5,075 nt of DNA, from the NCBI GenBank assembly GCA_019689775.1, contig JADGGV010000329.1, positions 1 to 5,075 on the forward strand, written 5' to 3'. The stretch's first letter is position 1. Each line of letters begins with the position of its first letter. The translations under genes and the position numbers were made by a program. This DNA comes from Gemmatimonadota bacterium (GTDB lineage Bacteria; Gemmatimonadota; Gemmatimonadetes; Longimicrobiales; RSA9). The notes below the pieces were generated by a model, which ran no database searches, was not told the DNA's origin, and saw nothing but the letters and a program-made list of their open reading frames with translations. Positions 1 through 5,075 of this stretch are shown one piece after another.

Positions 1-186
1 GAGGAGGGGTGGGTGGAGGTGGACGTGGAAGTCGGACGTTCCGCGGAGCGCGCGGCGACCGTGGTCCGCGACCTCTGCCTCGGCGGCGTGCAGGTGGCGC
101 ACTTCGAGCCCGTGCAGCTCCCGCTCGCGGAGCTGCTCGAGCGGATCATCCGACGCGGAGAGGAGGCGACGCCGTGCGTGCCGTGA
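1..186 (+). CDS. C-terminal end of a probable ABC transporter ATP-binding protein (5' truncated by window edge)
   Basis: The frame is open from base 1 and ends at TGA 184-186, giving the last 61 residues of a protein that starts outside the window. None of the ATPase motifs (Walker A, signature, Walker B) are visible, so the call rests on context and on the style of the tail. The stretch around residues 28-50 (GGVQVAHFEPVQLPLAELL) resembles the end of DrrA/CcmA-type ATPases, where a phrase about a leucine-rich 'LEDVF'-like segment closes the protein. The stop lies 13 bases inside the start of an ABC-2 permease, the usual overlap of an ATPase-permease pair and a sign of translational coupling. 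In such pairs the ATPase sits on the cytoplasmic face and drives the permease. It could instead be another protein co-expressed with the permease. The sequence to the left would settle this. Confidence 0.6.
   Translation, partial: EEGWVEVDVEVGRSAERAATVVRDLCLGGVQVAHFEPVQLPLAELLERIIRRGEEATPCVP
161..166 (+). promoter_or_regulatory. Ribosome binding site of the ABC-2 permease
   Basis: A perfect AGGAGG lies 7 bases before the GTG at 174, inside the 3' end of the upstream frame. It decides the start: the same frame stays open back to base 9, but only the GTG at 174 has correct spacing. A second GTG at 183 is 16 bases away, too far. Confidence 0.75.
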
Positions 187-974
187 TCGCGCTCCTGCGC
201 GCGAACGCGCTGGCCGCCGCGAGCTACCGGCTCCAGACGCTGCTCTCGCTGCTCTCGCTGACGTGGCTGGTCGTGCCGCTCTTCTTCATCGCCGGCGCGC
301 TCCAGCCCTTCATGGCGCCGTCCATCAAGGGCCAGGGCGGGCAGTACTTCGCCTTCGTGCTGACCGGGATGATCACCTACCAGGCGGTCGGCGCGGCGGT
401 CGGCGCGGTGCCCTCGGCGATCCGCAACGGGATCGGCTCCGGCGCCCTGGAAGCCATGCTCGGCACGCCATCCAGCCTGCCGCTGCTCCTCGCGGGCATG
501 ACCGCGTACGACTTCGTCTGGAGCCTCGTCCGGGCGACGTCGCTCCTGCTCACCGGCGCGCTCCTGGGGGCGCCGTTCGTCTGGGGCCGGGCGCCGCTGG
601 GACTGCTCATCGTCCTGCTCACCGTCGCCGCCCACCTCCCCTTCGGCCTCCTCGCCGCCGCATTCGTGCTCGCGTTCCGCACCACGACGCCGTTGCCGAA
701 CGCGGTCCTGACCGCCTCGATCCTCTTCGGCGGCGTGTACTACCCGACCCGCGTGCTGCCGGCGTGGCTCCCGTCCGTCGCGGAGTGGCTTCCGATGACG
801 TACGGGCTCAGGGCGCTCCGCCAGGCGGTGCTCGAGCGCGCGCCGCTGCACCTGGTCCTCCCCGACATGGCCATCCTCCTGCTGTTTGCCGTCGGGCTCC
901 TTGCCGGGAGCGGCCTCGCCTTCGCCTGGAGCCTCCGCTACGCGCGGCGCGCCGGCACGCTCTCGCAGTACTGA
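174..974 (+). CDS. ABC-2 type transporter permease
   Basis: This is an integral membrane subunit of 266 residues, the normal size for a single-domain ABC-2 permease, predicted to form an export channel with the ATPase encoded just upstream. About six hydrophobic segments are visible, near residues 23-43, 58-78, 104-132, 142-166, 176-190 and 231-254. Family-typical features include the cytoplasmic stretch around residues 86-99 (GIGSGALEAMLGTP), where ABC-2 permeases contact the ATPase. The conserved block around residues 186-216 (GGVYYPTRVLPAWLP, then LPMTYGLRALR) matches the 'G.ffP...lP.wl....P.ty..d..R' pattern of drug, polysaccharide and antibiotic exporters. The GTG start is set by the AGGAGG at 161-166. 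The frame overlaps the upstream gene by 13 bases, so the two are almost certainly one operon. The substrate cannot be inferred. A tandem 9-base repeat at 241-258 encodes LLSLLSL in the first helix and is in frame. The family call is secure. Confidence 0.88.
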   Translation: MRAVIALLRANALAAASYRLQTLLSLLSLTWLVVPLFFIAGALQPFMAPSIKGQGGQYFAFVLTGMITYQAVGAAVGAVPSAIRNGIGSGALEAMLGTPSSLPLLLAGMTAYDFVWSLVRATSLLLTGALLGAPFVWGRAPLGLLIVLLTVAAHLPFGLLAAAFVLAFRTTTPLPNAVLTASILFGGVYYPTRVLPAWLPSVAEWLPMTYGLRALRQAVLERAPLHLVLPDMAILLLFAVGLLAGSGLAFAWSLRYARRAGTLSQY

Positions 975-1069
975 CTGCGGCGCGCGCGGCGAGGAGGATC
1001 CCGGCGCGACCCCGCCCGGTCGATCACGAACCCGGGCCGCACCGGCGCGGCGAGGATTGCCGCAGCGCG

Positions 1070-1138
1070 CCGCCGGCGCCACTTTCCGTCCGGCGGCGTT
1101 TCCCCGCCGGTCCCCGGGCCACAGCCACCGCCGGAAAG
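1070..1138 (+). promoter_or_regulatory. Possible structured leader that can mask the aminotransferase ribosome binding site
   Basis: The 170-base gap 975-1144 holds no gene and no clear promoter, but it has several inverted repeats. CCGGCGG at 1090-1096 pairs perfectly with CCGCCGG at 1104-1110 (7-base loop). The same CCGCCGG also occurs at 1070-1076 and 1128-1134, so three partners compete for one strand. CTTTCCG at 1082-1088 is perfectly complementary to CGGAAAG at 1132-1138, which contains the likely Shine-Dalgarno GGAAAG (1133-1138). An 11-pair helix, 1082-1087 plus 1092-1096 against 1128-1138 with a 4-base bulge, is another option. There is no T tract, so it is not an intrinsic terminator. 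It matches no riboswitch class I know. In such GC-rich DNA part of this may be chance. Confidence 0.25.
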
Positions 1139-1144
1139 CCTCCC

Positions 1145-2338
1145 ATGTCGACCATCACCGCCAGACCACGCACCGCGCGCCGCACGCACGGCTTCACCGA
1201 GTCGGTGATCCGTGAGATGACGCGCGTCGCCAACGAGCACGGCGCCATCAACCTGGCCCAGGGGTTCCCGGACTTCCCCGCCCCGGACGTGCTCAAGGAG
1301 GCCGCGTGCGCGGCGATCCGCGCGGACGTCAACCAGTACGCCGTGACCTGGGGCACGCCGCGGCTGCGGCGCGCGATCGCGGCGAAGTACGCGCGCTTCT
1401 ACGGCATGGAGGTCGACGAGGCGAGGGAGGTGACCGTCACCTGCGGCGCGACGGAGGCGATGGCCGCGGCGCTCCTGGCGATCGTCGACCCGGGCGACGA
1501 GGTCATCGTCTTCGAGCCGTTCTACGAGAACTACGGCCCGGACGCGATCCTGTGCGGGGCGACGCCGGTCTTCGTGACCCTCCCGGCGAACGCGCCGCTG
1601 GAGCCGGAGCGGCTCGCGGCCGCGGTCTCGCCGCGGACGCGCGCGATCGTGCTGAACACGCCGAACAACCCCACGGGCCGCGTCTACTCGCGCGCCGAGC
1701 TGGAGACGATCGCGGAGCTGTGCCGGACGCACGACCTGATCGCGTTCACCGACGAGATCTACGAGCACATCCTCTACGAGGGGGTGCACGTCCCACTGGC
1801 GACGCTGCCGGGGATGCGCGATCGGACCGTGACGATCAGCGGCTCGTCGAAGTCGTTCAGCGTCACCGGGTGGCGGATCGGGACGATCATCGCGCCGGCG
1901 GACCTGACGCTCGCGATCCGGAAGGTGCACGACTTCCTGACGGTCGGCGCCCCCGCGCCGCTCCAGGAGGCGATCGCCGTCGCCATGGAGACGCTGGGCG
2001 ACGACTACTACGCCGGCCTCGCGGCCGATTACCGCGCCCGGCGCGATGTGCTGCACGGCGCGCTGCGGATGGCGGGCTTCGCCTGCGCGCCGCCGGCCGG
2101 CGCGTACTACATCCTCGCCGACTTCTCCGCGCTGAGCGACCTGGACGACGACGCGTTCGCCCGCTGGCTGGCCCGCGGCGCCGATGGGCGGATGGACGGC
2201 GGCGTCGCGCCCGTGCCGGGGTCGAGCTTCTTCCACGACCCGTCGCTCGGCCGCACGCTCGTACGCTTCGCGTTCTGCAAGCGGCTGGAGACGCTCGAGG
2301 AGGCGGCGCGGCGGCTCCAGCAGCTCGCGCGCGGCTGA
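1145..2338 (+). CDS. PLP-dependent aminotransferase, class I/II (kynurenine / glutamine / methionine aminotransferase-like)
   Basis: This is a complete 397-residue fold-type I aminotransferase, the usual length for the family, and cytoplasmic. It transfers an amino group from an amino acid to a 2-oxo acid. Visible motifs in order are AQGFPDFPAPD (38-48, substrate/N-terminal loop), NQY (63-65), CGATEAM (100-106, PLP phosphate cradle), FEPFYENYGPD (123-133), NTPNNPTG (171-178, with N175 contacting PLP), TDEIYEH (202-208, with D203 pairing with the pyridine nitrogen) and SGSSKSFSVTGWRIG (232-246). K236 is the Schiff-base lysine, and R374 is the expected substrate-carboxylate arginine. The GFPDFPAPD and FEPFYENY motifs favour the kynurenine/glutamine transaminase K/methionine aminotransferase group over classical aspartate aminotransferase, but substrate preference is not readable. 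A loop near residues 343-353 (ARGADGRMDGG) looks a few residues longer than usual before VPGSSFF. The ATG at 1145 was chosen because homology starts soon after it and a weak GGAAAG lies 6 bases upstream; the frame itself runs open much further back. It stands alone, 170 bases after the permease, and converges with the minus-strand genes. Confidence 0.93.
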   Translation: MSTITARPRTARRTHGFTESVIREMTRVANEHGAINLAQGFPDFPAPDVLKEAACAAIRADVNQYAVTWGTPRLRRAIAAKYARFYGMEVDEAREVTVTCGATEAMAAALLAIVDPGDEVIVFEPFYENYGPDAILCGATPVFVTLPANAPLEPERLAAAVSPRTRAIVLNTPNNPTGRVYSRAELETIAELCRTHDLIAFTDEIYEHILYEGVHVPLATLPGMRDRTVTISGSSKSFSVTGWRIGTIIAPADLTLAIRKVHDFLTVGAPAPLQEAIAVAMETLGDDYYAGLAADYRARRDVLHGALRMAGFACAPPAGAYYILADFSALSDLDDDAFARWLARGADGRMDGGVAPVPGSSFFHDPSLGRTLVRFAFCKRLETLEEAARRLQQLARG

Positions 2339-2420
2339 ACGGCGCGCGGCGCCGAAGACCATCCGACGCCCCCCCGCAAGCGACGAACGCTGCCGCAGTA
2401 CCGGCGCCCGATCAGCCCGG
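2339..2420. other. Short convergent intergenic gap, no clear terminator
   Basis: Eighty-two bases separate the stop codons of the aminotransferase (plus) and the Rieske protein (minus). I see no stem followed by a T tract on either strand. GGCGCCG at 2348-2354 and CGGCGCC at 2402-2408 are complementary but 47 bases apart, too far for a typical terminator. Ending here may rely on Rho or on transcripts that overlap. Confidence 0.4.
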
Positions 2421-3206
2421 TCACAGGACGAGCCGCACCTCGTCGCCGACGAGCTCGACGCGGTACGTCGCGATCGCCTCGCGCGCGGGACCCGACACGA
2501 CCTCGCCGGTGGCGACGCGGAACTGCGAGCCGTGCCACGGGCAGGTCACGACGTCGCATGCGAGGATGCCGCCGGCGAGCGAGCCGCCGCGGTGCGTGCA
2601 GCGGTCGTCGAACGCGACGTAACCGTCGGCCGTGCGGGCGAGGACGACGCGCCGGCGCCCGGCTCGCACGAGCTTCATCTGGCCGGGCGCCAGCTCGTCC
2701 GCGCGCGCCACGGTCACGGGCGAGCCGGCGACCGCGACCTCCCGCCATCTCCCCGCCCCGGCGTAGCGATGGTCGACGCCGATCTGGTTGCGGTAGACCA
2801 GCGTGCCGCCGAGGAAGCCAGCGTAGACGAGGCACCCGGCGCCGACCAGCTCGAGCCAGAGGATCGGCGGGTCGGGCGGCACGCCGGGACCGCCGCGGAT
2901 CCAGAACGACAGGGCGAACATGGCCAGCGCCGCGAGGTTCGCGAGCATGTGCCGCGTCGCCGCACGGCGCGCGGAGCTGCGCGGCGGCACGGTGTAGACG
3001 TAGTCCACCAACCCGGGCACCGCCGCGAGCAGGCCCGTGGCCACGCCGACCCCCGCCATGTACTTCCCCGCGATGTACCACCCCGGCTGCTTCAGCGCGA
3101 CGCCGGCCGCGTCGAACGCGACCGTCGCCAGCAGCAGCGCCAGCGGGAACGGCACCAGCCCGGGGTGGATCGGATGGGCCTTCAGGAAACGGGCGCGGCT
3201 TCGCAT
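2421..3206 (-). CDS. Membrane-anchored Rieske [2Fe-2S] protein with N-terminal DUF2231 domain
   Basis: This 261-residue protein has two parts. Residues 8-140 form a DUF2231-like membrane domain: it opens with the family's HPIHPGLVPFPLALL pattern (11-25) and has four hydrophobic segments near 16-37, 47-69, 87-104 and 116-137. Residues about 153-261 form a Rieske domain with C203-T-H205 and C222-P-W-H225, sixteen residues between the pairs, which bind a [2Fe-2S] cluster. It has CTHRGG and CPWHGS without the extra cysteines that form the disulfide in cytochrome bc1/b6f Rieske proteins, so it resembles the ferredoxin/NirD/dioxygenase class. Positive residues at the N-terminus and in loop 2 (PPRSSARRAATRH) suggest N-terminus inside and, after four helices, the Rieske domain in the cytoplasm. 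This agrees with the absence of a Tat signal. The ATG at 3206 was preferred over an open frame to 3470 because DUF2231 homology begins right after it and GGAG lies 5 bases upstream; the longer N-terminus is arginine-rich filler overlapping tex. An electron-transfer role is likely; the partner is unknown. Confidence 0.88.
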   Translation of the reverse strand: MRSRARFLKAHPIHPGLVPFPLALLLATVAFDAAGVALKQPGWYIAGKYMAGVGVATGLLAAVPGLVDYVYTVPPRSSARRAATRHMLANLAALAMFALSFWIRGGPGVPPDPPILWLELVGAGCLVYAGFLGGTLVYRNQIGVDHRYAGAGRWREVAVAGSPVTVARADELAPGQMKLVRAGRRRVVLARTADGYVAFDDRCTHRGGSLAGGILACDVVTCPWHGSQFRVATGEVVSGPAREAIATYRVELVGDEVRLVL

Positions 3207-3297
3207 CTCGGCTCCGGGGTATCCGGCGCGCCTCTTCGTCGCCCCGGGCGGGCCTCTCGATCCACTTCTAGACGGCTCGGGTCGCGAACGGCCAGGC
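3207..3297 (-). other. Gap between tex and the Rieske gene
   Basis: Ninety-one bases lie between the tex stop and the Rieske start codon, both on the minus strand. It contains the GGAG ribosome binding site (complement of 3212-3215). I see no terminator and no recognisable promoter, so read-through from tex is plausible but not shown. Confidence 0.4.
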
Positions 3298-5075
3298 TCA
3301 CCGGAACCGCATCCCGTTCGGCGCGATGTCGCCGGGCTTCGGGAGCGGCGGCCGGCGACGTGGCTGGTCCGCCGGCGCCTCGCGTCCGCGCGACTCGGCC
3401 GGGCCCGCGGCACCGCCGCCACGGCGCGCGCCGGGTGTGCCGCCGGCGCGTTGGCCTGCCGGCTGACCACGCTCCGGCCGGCGCGCCGCGCCCGGATCGC
3501 CCCGCATCGAGAGCGCGATGCGGTTGCGCTCCACGTCCACGGACAGCACGGTCACCTTCACCTTCTGCCCCACCGAGACGACCTGGTTCGGGTCCCGCAC
3601 GAACCGGTCGGCGAGCTGCGACACGTGGACCAGCCCATCCTGGTGCACGCCCACGTCGACGAACGCGCCGAAGGCGACGATGTTCGTCACCACGCCCTCC
3701 AGCACCATCCCCTCCCGCAGGTCCTTCGGCTCCTTCACGTCCTCGCGGAACGCCGGCGGCTCGAACGTCTCGCGCGGGTCGCGACCCGGCCGCCTCAGCT
3801 CCTCCACGATGTCGAGCAGCGTCGGCAGCCCGACGTCGTCCGAGACGTAGCGGGCGAGGTCGATGCGCTCGATCAGACTCTCGTTCTCGAGCAGCTCGTG
3901 GAGCGGCCGGCCGAGGTCGTCGGCGATCCGCTCGACGAGCCCGTAGCGCTCGGGATGCACCGCCGTCGCATCCAGCGGGTGCTCGCCCCCGCGGACGCGC
4001 AGGAAGCCGGCCGCCTGCTCGAACGCGCGGTCGCCGAGCCGCGGCACCTCCCGCAGCTCGCGACGCGAGCGGAGCCCGCCACGCGCGTCGCGCAGCGCGA
4101 CGATGTTGCGCGCCAGCGTCGGCCCGATCCCCGCCACGTAGGAGAGCAGCGAGGGCGACGCCGTGTTCACTTCCACACCGACCCGGTTGACGCAGATCTC
4201 GACCACCTCGTCGAGCCGGCGCTTCAGCCGTGTCTGGTTCACGTCGTGCTGGTACTGCCCGACCCCGATCGACTTCGGGTCGATTTTGACCAGCTCGGCG
4301 AGCGGATCCTGGAGCCGCCGCGCGATGGAGACGGCGCCGCGCAGCGACACGTCCAGCTCCGGCAGCTCCCCGCGCGCCACCTCCGAGGCCGAGTAGACCG
4401 ACGCGCCGGCCTCGTTCACGACCACCACCTGCGGCGCGCCCTCCCGCCCGCGTAGCGCCTGCCGGACCAGCGCCTCCGTCTCGCGCGACGCCGTGCCGTT
4501 CCCGATCGCGACCAGCTCCGCCGCGTGCCGATCGATGAGCCGCCACAGCCCCTCGGTGAACCGATCCGGCTGGTGCAGGTAGAGCGTGTCCGTCTCCAGC
4601 ACGGCGCCGGTCCGCGACACCACGGCGACCTTCACGCCGGTGCGGAAGCCCGGGTCCAGCCCGACGACGACCCGCTCGCCCGCGGGCGACGCCAGCAGCA
4701 ACTGCTCGAGGTTCCTGCCGAAGATCGCGATCGCTTCCTCGTCCGCCGCGTCCTTCAGCTCCACGCGCAGCTCCACCGCGATCGACGGCGCGATCAGCCG
4801 GCGGTACGCGTCCTCGACGACCGCCGCAAGCTGCGCCCGCGCCGCCCGCCCGTGCGCGACCCGCCGCTCCAGCCCCGCCACGATCTCCTCGACCGGCGCC
4901 TCGATCGTCCACGTCAGGTAGCCCTCCTGCTCCCCGCGCCGGATCGCCAGGATCCGGTGCGACGGGATGCGCGAGAGCGGCTCGGCAAAATCGTAGTAGT
5001 CCTGGAACTTCGAGACCTCGCCCTCCTTCCCCGCCACCACCGCCGAGCGGACGACCCCCTTCTCCCGCGTGAGGT
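3298..5075 (-). CDS. tex: Tex, S1-domain RNA-binding transcription accessory protein (5' truncated by window edge)
   Basis: The last 591 residues are present. The reading frame stays open to the window edge, and the residues before the GTG at 5040 (TREKGVVRSA, then VVAGKEGEVSKFQDYYDF) continue normal Tex homology, so that GTG is internal, not the start. About 190 N-terminal residues are missing. Visible domains, by base position, are the end of the N-terminal helical region with the SKFQDYYDFAEPLSRIPSHR block (about 5010-4951), the YqgF/RNase H-like domain starting VVVGLDPGFRTG (about 4671-4306), and the Tex signature KIDPKSIGVGQYQHDVNQ (about 4287-4234). Tandem helix-hairpin-helix follows, with SYVAGIGPTLARNI and LREVPRLGDRAF (about 4167-3976), and then an S1 RNA-binding domain, LREGMVLEGVVTNIVAFGAF onward (about 3717-3502). 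Tex is a cytoplasmic nucleic-acid-binding protein linked to transcription, toxin expression and stress tolerance in several bacteria; nuclease activity of its YqgF domain is not established. After S1 comes a 67-residue tail rich in R, G, P and A, ending PGDIAPNGMRFR. The tail is open in frame and needs no frameshift. Confidence 0.95.
   Translation of the reverse strand, partial: LTREKGVVRSAVVAGKEGEVSKFQDYYDFAEPLSRIPSHRILAIRRGEQEGYLTWTIEAPVEEIVAGLERRVAHGRAARAQLAAVVEDAYRRLIAPSIAVELRVELKDAADEEAIAIFGRNLEQLLLASPAGERVVVGLDPGFRTGVKVAVVSRTGAVLETDTLYLHQPDRFTEGLWRLIDRHAAELVAIGNGTASRETEALVRQALRGREGAPQVVVVNEAGASVYSASEVARGELPELDVSLRGAVSIARRLQDPLAELVKIDPKSIGVGQYQHDVNQTRLKRRLDEVVEICVNRVGVEVNTASPSLLSYVAGIGPTLARNIVALRDARGGLRSRRELREVPRLGDRAFEQAAGFLRVRGGEHPLDATAVHPERYGLVERIADDLGRPLHELLENESLIERIDLARYVSDDVGLPTLLDIVEELRRPGRDPRETFEPPAFREDVKEPKDLREGMVLEGVVTNIVAFGAFVDVGVHQDGLVHVSQLADRFVRDPNQVVSVGQKVKVTVLSVDVERNRIALSMRGDPGAARRPERGQPAGQRAGGTPGARRGGGAAGPAESRGREAPADQPRRRPPLPKPGDIAPNGMRFR

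Noticed and set aside
241..258. Tandem 9-base repeat
   Set aside because: It is two in-frame copies encoding Leu/Ser in a membrane helix, which is ordinary hydrophobic coding sequence rather than a regulatory or mobile repeat.
1057..1086. TTGCCG with a downstream ACTTTC as a possible sigma-70 promoter for the aminotransferase
   Set aside because: The -10 match is poor and the -35 is only partial. In this base composition the pair is not convincing.
263..1144. Upstream extension of the aminotransferase frame into the permease gene (open from 263)
   Set aside because: The extension reads as arginine/proline-rich noise over the permease coding region. Family homology begins only after the ATG at 1145, where family length is also matched.
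938..2362. A 474-residue open frame on the minus strand opposite the aminotransferase
   Set aside because: It is arginine/alanine/valine-rich with no recognisable domain, and it mirrors the codon bias of a clearly real gene. It is a typical antisense shadow in GC-rich DNA.
2348..2408. GGCGCCG / CGGCGCC inverted pair as a shared terminator between convergent genes
   Set aside because: The loop is 47 bases and there is no T tract on either strand. GGCGCC palindromes are common in this DNA.
3207..3470. An 88-residue N-terminal extension of the Rieske protein
   Set aside because: It overlaps the end of tex and has no domain or signal-peptide character. The ATG at 3206 has a ribosome binding site and sits directly before the DUF2231 start.
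2184..4190. A 668-residue plus-strand open frame across the Rieske and tex genes
   Set aside because: The translation is low-complexity R/A/P/G-rich, shows no motif, and spans two well-supported minus-strand genes and the gap between them.

Overview
The window is about 5 kb of very GC-rich bacterial chromosome with compact, ordinary gene spacing. The coding frames show the strong third-position G/C bias of a high-GC genome. That bias also produces several long spurious open frames on the opposite strand and in shifted frames. The gene content does not fix the lineage. High-GC soil or sediment groups such as Gemmatimonadota, Rokubacteria or Actinobacteriota are all possible, and this is inference only.

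Left part, plus strand (1-974): the tail of a gene cut by the window edge, probably an ABC-transporter ATPase, overlaps by 13 bases a complete ABC-2 type permease of 266 residues. The two probably form one export unit whose substrate cannot be read from the sequence. A 170-base gap (975-1144) follows. It holds a set of inverted repeats that can pair with the ribosome binding site of the next gene. Next is a complete class I/II PLP-dependent aminotransferase of 397 residues (1145-2338), resembling the kynurenine / glutamine / methionine aminotransferase group.

Right part, minus strand (2421-5075): two genes converge on the aminotransferase. The upstream one (running in from the right edge) is Tex, the S1-domain RNA-binding transcription accessory protein, missing about the first 190 residues because of the window edge. 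Ninety-one bases downstream of it is a 261-residue membrane protein that joins a DUF2231-type four-helix membrane domain to a C-terminal Rieske [2Fe-2S] domain. The two may be co-transcribed, but nothing suggests they work together.

No RNA genes, mobile elements, CRISPR arrays or phage features were seen. The items most worth a second look are the membrane-anchored Rieske protein of unknown partner and the possible structured leader before the aminotransferase. I see no convincing evidence of a wholly new system here.
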